In this document: one piece after another, positions 47,308-56,703 of the stretch
Layout of the letters: each line of letters begins with the position of its first letter
Numbering within the stretch: the stretch's first letter is position 1
NCBI RefSeq assembly: GCF_913777145.1
Contig: NZ_CAJYPS010000027.1
Location: 310,001-374,000 of the forward strand
Reading direction: 5' to 3'
Origin: an uncultured Roseateles sp.
GTDB taxonomy: Bacteria > Pseudomonadota > Gammaproteobacteria > Burkholderiales > Burkholderiaceae_C
Length of the DNA stretch: 64,000 bases
The notes under the pieces: generated by a model
What the model was told of the DNA's origin: nothing
The model's input: only the letters and a program-made list of their open reading frames with translations
Database searches by the model: none
Program-made: the position numbers and the translations under genes

Positions 47308-49518
47308 ATGCCCCGACGCCCCCTGGCGCGCTCGCGCCTGCATTTCGCCGTCCTCACCGCCCTGGGCGGCGGTGCCCTCAGCCCCCTGCCCGCGCTGGCC
47401 CAGGCCGCCGCGGCCTCGGAAGCCAAGCCCGCGGTCGCGACGCTGGAGGCCGTCAAGGTGACGGCGCGCAAGCGCGAGGAGTCGCTGCAGGATGTGCCGG
47501 TGGCGGTCACCGCGCTGTCCGCCGAGCGGCTGGACACGCTGGGCATCAAGGACCTCGGCGACCTGCAGGGCCAGGTGCCCAACCTCACCATCTACGCGGC
47601 GCGCGGCAGCAACACCACCATCACCACCTTCATACGCGGCGTGGGCCAGGCCGACCCGCTGTGGGGCGTGGACCCGGGCGTGGGCATCTACTTCGACGAC
47701 GTCTACATCGCACGACCCCAGGGCGCGCTGCTGGACGTCTACGACGTGCAGCGCGTGGAGGTGCTGCGCGGCCCGCAGGGCACGCTGTACGGCAAGAACA
47801 CCGTGGGCGGCGCGGTGAAATACGTGTCCAAGCCCCTGCCCACGCAGACCGAGGGCTCGGTGACGCTGGCGGTGGGCAACTACGGCACGGTCAACGCCAA
47901 GGCCGCGGCCGGCACCGCGGTGGATGATGGCCAGTTGCGCTTCCGCCTGGCCGGCGCCTCGCTGAACCGCGAGGGCTTCGGCAGGAACCTCACCGACGGC
48001 AGCCCGGTGTCCGACCAGGCGACGATGAGCGGCCGGCTGTCGGCCGGCTGGTTCCCCACCGGCAGCAGCTTCAGCCTGCAGGCCTCGGTGGACCACACCG
48101 AGGACGACTCCCACATGCGCGGCTTCCAGCGCCTGGCGGTGAACCCGTCCGATCCGGCCAAGACGCCGCCCAGCACCGGCCGCTACGACATCGCCAGCGG
48201 CATGCCCAACGCCAACCACACGCGCAGCGAAGGCGAATCGGTCACCGCGACCTGGGGCGTGACGCCGGACTGGACGCTGAAGTACATCGCCGCACACCGC
48301 GAGTCGCGCACCGACACGTCCATAGACTTCGACGGCCTGCCGGCCAAGATCGCCGATGTGCGCGCGACCTACATCGACAGCTCCGACAGCCACGAGCTGC
48401 AGGCCGCCTACGAAGGCGCGAACAGCTCCGGCGTGCTGGGCCTGTACTACTTCGACGGCCGCGCCGGCGGCACGGTGCGCAACAACTTCTTCAACCTCAG
48501 CTTCGGCACCACCAACGGCACGGTCTACACCGAGGGCAAGGCCATCTACGGCGACTGGAGCTGGCGCCTGACGCCGCAGTTCAGCGTCAGCACCGGCCTG
48601 CGCTACACCGATGAGAAGAAGCGCGCGGTGGTGCTGAACCAGGCCTTTGCGAACGACAGCTTCAGCGGCACGCCGCTCGCGATCGCGGCCAATTTCGACA
48701 AGACCCGCTCGGTGACCAACACCTCGCCGCGGCTGTCGCTGGAATACAAGCTCAGCGACGCCGTGAAGCTCTACACCACCGCCTCGCGCGGCTTCAAGAG
48801 CGGCGGCTACAACATCCGCGCCAACACGCTGTCCTTCCCCGCCTCGTCGCGCCCCTTCGACGACGAGAAGCTGGACTCGCTGGAGGTGGGCGCCAAGATG
48901 GTGCTGGACGGCGGGCGCCTGGAGCTCAACAGCGCGCTGTTCCACAACAAGTACAAGAACGTGCAGCTGTCGGTGTTCACCAGCTACACCCAGCCCAACG
49001 GCCTGCCCGGCTTCTTCGGCGACTTCACCAACGCCGGCAAGGCCACAGTGGACGGCGCGGAGCTGGAGTTCCTGTGGATGCCCAGCCCCGCCTGGCGCCT
49101 CAGCGGCAACCTGTCGGGCATCCACGCGAAGTACGACGAGTACATCGACCGCGGCGTCAACGTGGCGGACCAGAAGAAGTTCTCCAACACGCCCAAGTTC
49201 CAGGCTGCGCTCAACATCGAGCACAACGCGCAGGCGCCCTTCGGCGGGCTGCTGCGCTCGCGCCTGGGCGTGAGCTACCGCAGCAAGGTCTACCCGACCA
49301 CCGACCTGTCGGAGTCGCTGGCGCAGAGCGGCTACGCGCTGCTCAACGCCGGCCTGATCTGGGAGAAGAGCAGCCGCCTGAGCTTCTTCCTGCAGGGCGC
49401 CAACCTCACGAACAAGGCCTACAAGACCGACGGCTACAACATCGCGTCGCTGGGTGTGCTGGACGCCTTCTACGGCCCGCCGCGCACCGTCACCGTGGGC
49501 GGCACCTACAAGTTTTGA
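47308..49518 (+). CDS. TonB-dependent outer-membrane receptor
   Basis: LEAVKVTARKREESLQDVPVAVTALSAERL plug, VEVLRGPQGTLYGKNTVGGAVKYVSK, C-terminal TVGGTYKF. Confidence 0.96.
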   Translation: MPRRPLARSRLHFAVLTALGGGALSPLPALAQAAAASEAKPAVATLEAVKVTARKREESLQDVPVAVTALSAERLDTLGIKDLGDLQGQVPNLTIYAARGSNTTITTFIRGVGQADPLWGVDPGVGIYFDDVYIARPQGALLDVYDVQRVEVLRGPQGTLYGKNTVGGAVKYVSKPLPTQTEGSVTLAVGNYGTVNAKAAAGTAVDDGQLRFRLAGASLNREGFGRNLTDGSPVSDQATMSGRLSAGWFPTGSSFSLQASVDHTEDDSHMRGFQRLAVNPSDPAKTPPSTGRYDIASGMPNANHTRSEGESVTATWGVTPDWTLKYIAAHRESRTDTSIDFDGLPAKIADVRATYIDSSDSHELQAAYEGANSSGVLGLYYFDGRAGGTVRNNFFNLSFGTTNGTVYTEGKAIYGDWSWRLTPQFSVSTGLRYTDEKKRAVVLNQAFANDSFSGTPLAIAANFDKTRSVTNTSPRLSLEYKLSDAVKLYTTASRGFKSGGYNIRANTLSFPASSRPFDDEKLDSLEVGAKMVLDGGRLELNSALFHNKYKNVQLSVFTSYTQPNGLPGFFGDFTNAGKATVDGAELEFLWMPSPAWRLSGNLSGIHAKYDEYIDRGVNVADQKKFSNTPKFQAALNIEHNAQAPFGGLLRSRLGVSYRSKVYPTTDLSESLAQSGYALLNAGLIWEKSSRLSFFLQGANLTNKAYKTDGYNIASLGVLDAFYGPPRTVTVGGTYKF

Positions 49519-49580
49519 AGCCCCTCGTCCGTTCGCGCCCCGCTGAACGCGGGCGATCACAGCCGGTCCCCCTGGGGGAC

Positions 49581-49617
49581 GGCGATGCTTGCGGCCTAGA
49601 GCCGCAAGCACATCGCC
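49581..49617. repeat. inverted repeat/hairpin after the TonB-dependent receptor
   Basis: GGCGATGcTTGCGGC-CTAGA-GCCGCAAgcACATCGCC, imperfect. Confidence 0.5.
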
Positions 49618-49703
49618 ATGCAGGGCCGGCTTGGGAGCGGCCCGGCGCTCGGCCCGACTGCGCAGGCTCGGCGCCATCTCTGGCGCGGTACATTCCGCCC
49701 GCC

Positions 49704-51182
49704 ATGCCCCTGTCCAGAAACCAGACACCGCCGCCCGCCATCCCGCAGGATGTCGAGGCGCTGCTGCGCCTGGCCGCTCAGTCCATGTTCGACGTGCTGG
49801 CCCGCTCCACCGAGGGCATGATGGTGGTGGACCGCGAGCATCGCATCGTGTGGATCAGCGAGGGCTACAAGCGCTTCCTGCCGGCGCTGGGCTTTGCGGA
49901 CGAGACCGAGTTCGTCGGCCGCCGCGTCGAGGATGTGGTGCCCAACACGCAGATGCTGCAGGTGCTGGAGACCGGCAAGCCGGTGCTGGTGGACCTGCTC
50001 ACCAACAAGGCCGGCACCTTCCTGGTCAGCCGCCTACCGCTGCGCAGCGAGGCCGGCGAGGTGATAGGCGCGCTGGGCCTGGTGCTGCTGGACCACCCCG
50101 AGACGACGATGCAGCCGCTGATCACCAAGTTCGCGCGGCTGCAGCAGGAGCTGGAGGACACGCGCCGCCAGCTGGCCGCGCAGCGCCGGCCCAAGTACAC
50201 CATCACCAGCTTCATAGGCGCGAGCCCGGCGGCGCTGGAGGTCAAGCGCCAGGCGCGCCGCGTCGCGCAGACCGATTCCACCGTGCTGCTGCTGGGCGAG
50301 ACCGGCACCGGCAAGGAGCTGCTGGCCCACGCCATCCACGCGGCCTCGCGGCGCGCGCACAAACCGCTGGTCAGCGTCAACATCGCGGCCGTGCCCGAGA
50401 CGCTGCTGGAGGCCGAGTTCTTCGGTGTCGCGCCCGGCGCCTACACCGGCGCCGACCGCAAGGGGCGCGACGGCAAGTTCAAGCTGGCGGACGGCGGCAC
50501 GCTGTTCCTGGACGAGATCGGCGACATGCCGCTGGCGCTGCAGTCCAAGCTGCTGCGCGTGCTGCAGGAGCAGGAGCTGGAGCCGCTGGGCTCCAACACC
50601 GTGCTGCGGGTGGATGTGCGCGTGATCGCCGCCACCAGCCGCGACCTGGCGGCCATGGTGGCCGCCGGCAGCTTCCGCGCCGACCTCTACTACCGCCTCA
50701 ACGTGCTGCCCATCCGCGTGCCAGCGCTGCGCGAGCGCGCCGACGACATCGAGGCGCTGGCCGAGGCGCTGGGCGAGGACATCGCGCGGCGCAGCGGCAT
50801 GCCGCCCAAGCTGCTGAGCCCCGACGCGCTCGAATGGCTGCAGCGGCAGTCCTGGCCCGGCAACATCCGCGAGCTGCGCAACACGCTGGAGCAGGTCAGC
50901 CTGATGAGCGACGACCTGCAGCTGTGCGCCCGCCACTTCCGCAGCGAGCCGCCGGACGACTTGCCGGCCGAGCCGGTGCGCCCGGAGGTGGCGCCACCGC
51001 CGCAGCCAGGGTCAGGCATTGCCCCACTGCCCGAGCTGATCGAGGCGCTGGAGCGCGACGCCATCCGCCGCGCGCTGCAGGCCACCGGCGGCAACCGCAT
51101 GGCCACGGCCCGGCTGCTGCAGATCTCCCGGGCCTCGCTGTACGACAAGCTGGCCCGCTGGCCTGAACTTTTGGGGCACTAA
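49704..51182 (+). CDS. PAS-domain sigma-54-dependent Fis-family transcriptional activator
   Basis: [53 protein letters not shown]-terminal Fis [25 protein letters not shown]. Confidence 0.95.
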   Translation: MPLSRNQTPPPAIPQDVEALLRLAAQSMFDVLARSTEGMMVVDREHRIVWISEGYKRFLPALGFADETEFVGRRVEDVVPNTQMLQVLETGKPVLVDLLTNKAGTFLVSRLPLRSEAGEVIGALGLVLLDHPETTMQPLITKFARLQQELEDTRRQLAAQRRPKYTITSFIGASPAALEVKRQARRVAQTDSTVLLLGETGTGKELLAHAIHAASRRAHKPLVSVNIAAVPETLLEAEFFGVAPGAYTGADRKGRDGKFKLADGGTLFLDEIGDMPLALQSKLLRVLQEQELEPLGSNTVLRVDVRVIAATSRDLAAMVAAGSFRADLYYRLNVLPIRVPALRERADDIEALAEALGEDIARRSGMPPKLLSPDALEWLQRQSWPGNIRELRNTLEQVSLMSDDLQLCARHFRSEPPDDLPAEPVRPEVAPPPQPGSGIAPLPELIEALERDAIRRALQATGGNRMATARLLQISRASLYDKLARWPELLGH

Positions 51183-51307
51183 GGTCTTTCCACGGAGACG
51201 CTGGCGCGACGCCTGAGCTGAACCTAGCATCCGCCCACCCCATGGGCTGGATGCCACCCGCTGCCGACGCAGCGGCGTGCCGGCGGGGTCAACTCAAGGA
51301 GGCTTGC

Positions 51308-52870
51308 GTGAAGAAGCTGATGCTGGCCACCCGGCTGCGCCTGGCGGTGGTGTTGATCGTGCTGGCCTTCATGGCCCTGGTGGCGGTGCTCACGCAGCGC
51401 TCCACCGACAGCCTGATGGCCGTGAAGATGCAGGCCACCGTGGACCAGGTGCTGCAGGTCGAGCGCGCCGTCGAGGCGCTGCACGAGAAGGTGCGCAGCG
51501 GGGCCCTCAGCGAGACCCAGGCCAAGGCCGAAGCCGCGGCCATGGTGGGCAAGATCCGCTACGCGGGCAACGAATACCTCTGGATCAACGACATGGGGCC
51601 GCGCATGGTGATGCACCCCATCAAGCCCGAGCTCAACGGCCAGGACCTGCGCGGCAACAAGGACCCCAACGGCACGGCGCTGTTCGTGGAGATGGTGAAC
51701 GTGGTGAAGGCGCAGGGCCACGGCTTCGTGGACTACATCTGGCCCAAGCCCGGCTCCACCGATCCCGAGCCCAAGCGCTCCTACGTGAAGGGCTTCGCGC
51801 CCTGGGGCTGGGTCATAGGCTCGGGCGTCTACGTGGACGACGTGAAGGCCGTGGCACGACGCGACGCCTGGGTGGCGCTGGGCCTGGTGCTGCTGGTGGG
51901 CGCGTTAGGGCTGCTGGGCGTGGAGCACCTGGTGCGCGGCATGCGCCGCCGCCTGGACGGCATGCGCGAGACCGTGGCGGCCGTGGCCGCAGGCGACCTG
52001 CGCAGCGCGATCGAGCCCGGCCAGCCCGATGAGCTGGGCCTGGTGCTGCGCGAGGTGCTGGACATGCAGCAACGCCTGACCCTGATCGTGCACACCATAC
52101 GCCAGGCCACCGAATCCATAGGCGTGGCGTCCAACGAGGTGGCCCAGGGCAGCCAGGACCTGTCCTCGCGCACCGAGCAGGCGGCGGCCAATCTGCAGCA
52201 GACCGCCGCGTCCATGCAGGAGCTGACCGGCCAGGTCCAGCAATCGGCCCAGGCCGCGGGCCAGACCCGCGCGCTGGCCGACAGCGCCAGCGGCGAGGCC
52301 CACAGCGGCGCCGAGGTGATGAGCGCGGTGCAGCAGACCATGGACGGCATCGCAGCCTCCAGCCGCAAGATCGCCGACATCATCGCGGTCATCGACGGTG
52401 TGGCCTTCCAGACCAACATCCTGGCGCTGAATGCCGCGGTCGAGGCCGCGCGCGCCGGCGAGCAAGGGCGCGGCTTCGCGGTGGTGGCCAGCGAGGTGCG
52501 CGGCCTGGCCCAGCGCTCCGCGCAGGCGGCGCGCGAGATCAAGCAGCTGATCACCGAGTCGGTGGAGCGCGTGCAGACCGGCAGCCAGCAGGTGGGCCGC
52601 GCCGGCCAGTCCATGTCCGACATCCTGCAGGCCGTGGGCCGCGTGACCACCACCGTGGGCGAGATCAGCCAGACCAGCGCCGGCCAGTCCGACGGCATCG
52701 CGCAGATCAATCTCGCGATCGCCACGCTGGACGGCATGACCCAGCAGAACGCCGCGCTGGTGGAACAGACCGCGGCCGCCGCCGAGGCGTTGCGCCAGCA
52801 GGCCCGCGCGCTGAACGACACGGTGGCGGTGTTCAAGATTCAGGCAGGCGCCGGTTCGGCGGCGTATTGA
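51308..52870 (+). CDS. methyl-accepting chemotaxis protein with single Cache domain (GTG start)
   Basis: AAGGAGG SD before [28 protein letters not shown] (sCache); [32 protein letters not shown]. Confidence 0.94.
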   Translation: MKKLMLATRLRLAVVLIVLAFMALVAVLTQRSTDSLMAVKMQATVDQVLQVERAVEALHEKVRSGALSETQAKAEAAAMVGKIRYAGNEYLWINDMGPRMVMHPIKPELNGQDLRGNKDPNGTALFVEMVNVVKAQGHGFVDYIWPKPGSTDPEPKRSYVKGFAPWGWVIGSGVYVDDVKAVARRDAWVALGLVLLVGALGLLGVEHLVRGMRRRLDGMRETVAAVAAGDLRSAIEPGQPDELGLVLREVLDMQQRLTLIVHTIRQATESIGVASNEVAQGSQDLSSRTEQAAANLQQTAASMQELTGQVQQSAQAAGQTRALADSASGEAHSGAEVMSAVQQTMDGIAASSRKIADIIAVIDGVAFQTNILALNAAVEAARAGEQGRGFAVVASEVRGLAQRSAQAAREIKQLITESVERVQTGSQQVGRAGQSMSDILQAVGRVTTTVGEISQTSAGQSDGIAQINLAIATLDGMTQQNAALVEQTAAAAEALRQQARALNDTVAVFKIQAGAGSAAY

Positions 52871-53034
52871 AATCAGACAGTCCGGGGCGCGACGCCTCGG
52901 CCGAGGTCGCCATGAGCGCGCTCCAGGCGCCCAAAGCTCGCGTTTACCCGGAGCGTCAGACCCGCGGCATGGAGCTTGCGTAAGCGAGCATGCCATGTGC
53001 CCGCCAAGAGGCACATCACCGCAGGAGACAACCC

Positions 53035-54249
53035 ATGACGCAAGCCCCGCGTTGGCGCCTCGCCACCGCTGCCCTCGCCCTGGCCGGCCTCGGCCTGGCC
53101 ACGCTGGCCGCACCCGCCCTGGCCCAGGGCAAGGACATCCGCATCGCCCACGTCTACAGCAAGACCGGCCCGCTGGAGGCCTATGGCAAGCAGACGCAGA
53201 TCGGGCTGATGATGGGCCTGAACTACGCCACCGGCGGCACCATGACCGTGGCCGGCCGCAAGCTGGTGGTGCTGGAGAAGGACGACCAGGGCAAGCCCGA
53301 CGTGGGCAAGAGCCTGCTGGCCACGGCCTACGGCGACGACAAGGCCGATCTGGCCGTGGGCCCCACGTCCTCGGGCGTGGCGCTGGCCATGCTGCCGGTG
53401 GCCGAGGAGTACAAGAAGATCCTGCTGGTGGAGCCCGCGGTGGCCGACTCCATCACCGGCGAGAAATGGAACAAGTACATCTTCCGCACCGGCCGCAGCT
53501 CCAGCCAGGACGCGCTGGCCAATGCGGTGGCGTCGGACGTGCCAGGTCTTTCCATCGCCGTGCTGGCGCAGGACTACGCCTTCGGCCGCGACGGCGTGAA
53601 GGCCTTCAAGGAGGCGCTCAAGAAGGCCAAGGTCGTGCATGAGGAATACCTGCCCACGGCCACCACCGACTTCACCGCCGGCATACAGCGCCTGGTGGAC
53701 GCGCTCAAGGACAAGCCCGGCCCCAAGGTGATCGCGGTCGTGTGGGCCGGCGCCACCACGCCCTTCCCCGCACTGGCCGCGCTGGACCTGCAGAAACGCT
53801 ATGGCATCGCCGTGGGCTCGGGCGGCAACATCCTGCCGGCCATGGCGAGCTACAAGCAGTTCCCGGGCATGGAGGGCGCGACCTACTACTACTTCGGCAT
53901 CCCCAAGAACCCGGTCAACGAGTGGCTGGTGGCCAACCACTACAAGCAGTTCAAGGCCCCGCCCGACTTCTTCACCGCCGGCGGCATGAGTGCGGGCATC
54001 GCGATCGTGGAGGCGCTGAAGAAGACCGGCGGCGACACGGCGACGAACAAGCTCATCAAGACCATGGAGGGCCTGAGCTTCGAGACGCCCAAGGGCCGCA
54101 TGACCTTCCGCGCGGAAGACCACCAGGCGATGCAGTCGATGTACCACTTCAAGATCAAGGTGGACCCGGCCTTCCCGTGGGGCGTGCCGGAGCTGGTGCG
54201 GGAGATCAAGCCAGAGGAAATGGCCGTCCCCATCCGCAACAAACGATAG
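53035..54249 (+). CDS. Liv-type ABC transporter substrate-binding protein (set 1)
   Basis: Signal peptide; IRIAHVYSKTGPLEAYGKQTQIGLMMGLNYATGG; periplasmic-binding type 1 fold pattern. Confidence 0.93.
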   Translation: MTQAPRWRLATAALALAGLGLATLAAPALAQGKDIRIAHVYSKTGPLEAYGKQTQIGLMMGLNYATGGTMTVAGRKLVVLEKDDQGKPDVGKSLLATAYGDDKADLAVGPTSSGVALAMLPVAEEYKKILLVEPAVADSITGEKWNKYIFRTGRSSSQDALANAVASDVPGLSIAVLAQDYAFGRDGVKAFKEALKKAKVVHEEYLPTATTDFTAGIQRLVDALKDKPGPKVIAVVWAGATTPFPALAALDLQKRYGIAVGSGGNILPAMASYKQFPGMEGATYYYFGIPKNPVNEWLVANHYKQFKAPPDFFTAGGMSAGIAIVEALKKTGGDTATNKLIKTMEGLSFETPKGRMTFRAEDHQAMQSMYHFKIKVDPAFPWGVPELVREIKPEEMAVPIRNKR

Positions 54250-54291
54250 GGCTCGGCTACTGCGCGAGCGCTGCACGTCGTTGCGGGTCCT

Positions 54292-54334
54292 CCCATGAAT
54301 CCTCACGACCAGGAAGGTCGTTCCGGTTCATGGG
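54292..54334. repeat. nested hairpin between SBP1 and livG1
   Basis: CCCATGAA-tcctc-ACGACC-aggaa-GGTCGT-tccgg-TTCATGGG; 8-bp and 6-bp stems perfect, symmetric 5-nt internal loops. Confidence 0.8.
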
Positions 54335-54370
54335 GCTCCCTGCCTCGCCCAGCGGGCTCGTCCTTCGGCT

Positions 54371-54401
54371 GGCACAAACAGTCCTCAGGACTGTTTGTGC
54401 C
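54371..54401. repeat. 31-nt perfect palindrome between SBP1 and livG1
   Basis: GGCACAAACAGTCCT-C-AGGACTGTTTGTGCC; related copy at 63196-63227. Confidence 0.88.
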
Positions 54402-54471
54402 CCGCCTCAGCGCCTAGTCCTGCAACCGCTCGCTACGCCTCGATACGGCTTTCCGCGCTGAACAACGCCTC

Positions 54472-55227
54472 ATGCTCGAAACCAAGAACCTGACGATCCG
54501 CTTCGGCGGCCATGTGGCCGTCGACGCGGTGTCGTGCGCCTTCCAGCCCGGCACGCTGACCGCCATCGTGGGCCCCAATGGCGCGGGCAAGACCACCTAC
54601 TTCAACCTGATCTCGGGCCAGTTGCCGGCGAGTGCCGGCGAGGTGTGGCTGGACGGGGAGAACCTGTCCGCGCTGTCCGCCCCCGAGCGCACGCGGCGCG
54701 GCCTGGGGCGGGCCTTTCAGCTGACCCAGCTGTTCGCCCACCTGACGGTGCTGGAGAACGTGCGCCTGGCCGTCCAGGCCCGCCACGGCCAGGGGCTGAG
54801 GCTGTTCTCGACCTGGCTGTCGCACCGTACGCTGATCAGCGAGGCCGAGGCCATCCTGGCGCGCGTGCGGCTGGCCCACCGCGCCACCGACCTGGCCGCC
54901 AGCCTGCCGCATGGCGACCAGCGCAAGCTGGAAGTGGCCCTGCTGATGGCGCTGAATCCCAAGGTCTATCTGTTCGACGAGCCCACGGCCGGCATGAGCG
55001 TGGACGAGGTGCCAGTGGTGCTGGATCTCATCCGTGCGCTCAAGGCCGAGAAGCGCCACACGCTGCTGCTGGTGGAGCACAAGATGGACGTGGTGCGCGA
55101 GCTGGCGGACCGCATCATCGTGCTGCACCAGGGCCGGCTGGTGGCCGACGGCGACCCGGCCGAGGTGATCGCCTCGCCCATCGTGCAGCAGGCCTACCTG
55201 GGGCTGGCCGAGGAGGCCACGCCATGA
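54472..55227 (+). CDS. livG: Liv-type ABC transporter ATP-binding protein (LivG-like, set 1)
   Basis: Walker A GPNGAGKTT, FDEPTAGMS, LVEHKMDVV. Confidence 0.94.
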   Translation: MLETKNLTIRFGGHVAVDAVSCAFQPGTLTAIVGPNGAGKTTYFNLISGQLPASAGEVWLDGENLSALSAPERTRRGLGRAFQLTQLFAHLTVLENVRLAVQARHGQGLRLFSTWLSHRTLISEAEAILARVRLAHRATDLAASLPHGDQRKLEVALLMALNPKVYLFDEPTAGMSVDEVPVVLDLIRALKAEKRHTLLLVEHKMDVVRELADRIIVLHQGRLVADGDPAEVIASPIVQQAYLGLAEEATP

Positions 55228-55955
55228 ACCTTGTTGAATTGAGCGGCGTGCACACGCATGTGGGCGCGTATCACATCCTGCACGGCGTGGACCTGGCCGT
55301 GCCCCAGGGTCAGGTCACCATGCTGCTGGGCCGCAATGGCGCGGGCAAGACCAGCACGCTGCGCACCTTGATGGGCCTGTGGACCGCGAGCCGTGGCACG
55401 GTGCGCTTCAAGGGCGAGGACCTCACGCGGCTGGCCACGCCCGACATCGCGGCGCGCGGCATTGCCTATGTGCCCGAGACCATGGGCATCTTCGGCGAGC
55501 TGAGCGTGGCCGAGAACCTGCTGCTGGCCGCGCGTCGCGCCAAGAGGCTGGCCGATCTGGACGCCCAGCGGCTGGACTGGCTGTTCGACCTGTTCCCCGC
55601 GCTCAAGACCTTCTGGCAGCACCCGGCCGGCAAGCTCAGCGGCGGGCAAAAACAGATGCTGGCCATCGCCCGCGCCATGATCGAGCCGCGCGACCTGCTG
55701 GTGATCGACGAGCCCAGCAAGGGCCTGGCGCCGTCCATGGTGCTGAACCTGATCGCCGCGCTGAAGGCCCTCAAGGCCACGCAGACCACGGTGCTGCTGG
55801 TGGAGCAGAACTTCCGCGTGGCCGAGGCGCTGGGCGACCAGGTGGCGGTGATGGACGACGGGCGCATCGTGCATGCAGGCGCGATGGCGGATCTGATTGC
55901 GGATGCGGACCTGCAGCAGCGGCTGCTGGGCTTGTCGTTGGGGGCGCATCAATGA
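55224..55955 (+). CDS. livF: Liv-type ABC transporter ATP-binding protein (LivF-like, set 1)
   Basis: ATGA overlap; GRNGAGKTSTLRTLMGL, KLSGGQKQMLAIARAM, IDEPSKGLAP. Confidence 0.94.
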   Translation: MNLVELSGVHTHVGAYHILHGVDLAVPQGQVTMLLGRNGAGKTSTLRTLMGLWTASRGTVRFKGEDLTRLATPDIAARGIAYVPETMGIFGELSVAENLLLAARRAKRLADLDAQRLDWLFDLFPALKTFWQHPAGKLSGGQKQMLAIARAMIEPRDLLVIDEPSKGLAPSMVLNLIAALKALKATQTTVLLVEQNFRVAEALGDQVAVMDDGRIVHAGAMADLIADADLQQRLLGLSLGAHQ

Positions 55956-56021
55956 GTGCCTCGTGCCGGTGGGGCTGCATTGACGATAAAGGTCTTCCCT
56001 CGTCGAATGAGGCAGATCATC

Positions 56022-56615
56022 CTGCTCTTGCTGCGAGCCTTTGGACTCGCAGCACCGCCGCGGGAATCCGCCCCGCGAGGGCGGGTAACTTTTCTCTGTC
56101 GCGCCAGAGAAAAGTCACCAAAAGAGGAGCGCTAATTCCACAGCCACTGCGAGCCCGCTTGATCGGGAGCAGCGGCCTGGAGGACAGAGGCGAGCCGCTG
56201 CGCTCTCGCGGTGGACTTGTGACGAGCACCAGCCATCGCACCTTCGCGCCGACTAAGGCGCGGCTGCACGCCGGCGCCTGCGGATGCGAATACAAAACCC
56301 AGGACCGCGCCGCCCGGGCGGCGCTGCATTGGTATTTGCTCGTGAGCACGGCGTGCAGCCGCGCGTTGAACGGCGCAGAGGTTCGAGCCCACCGGGCGAT
56401 GACAAGTCCACCGCGAGCGCGCAGCGGCTCGCTTCAGCGCACACGGCCAGCGTCCGTTGAATTGGTGGACCGCGCAGGAGATCCCGAGCGCGGTGCGGTT
56501 CAGCGCATCTTCTTTGGTGACTTTCTTCTGGGCGCGACCAGAAGAAAGTTACCCGCCCGCCGGGGCGGATTCCCGGCGCGGTGCCGCGAGTTCAAAAGGC
56601 TTGTTGCAAAAGCAG
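56022..56615. repeat. ~594-bp nested palindromic intergenic element, copy A
   Basis: Outer arms ~100 bp in inverted orientation, each with an inner hairpin (GGGTAACTTTTCTCTG/CAGAGAAAAGTCACC); inner inverted pairs; centre GCGCCGCCCGGGCGGCGC at 56307-56324. Confidence 0.9.
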
Positions 56616-56703
56616 GCCGCCCGTACGGTGCCGCGAGTCGCAAAGGCTCATTGCAACAGCAACCCCACACCGTGGCTCCAACAAACCCATCCGGCGCCGA
56701 GAC

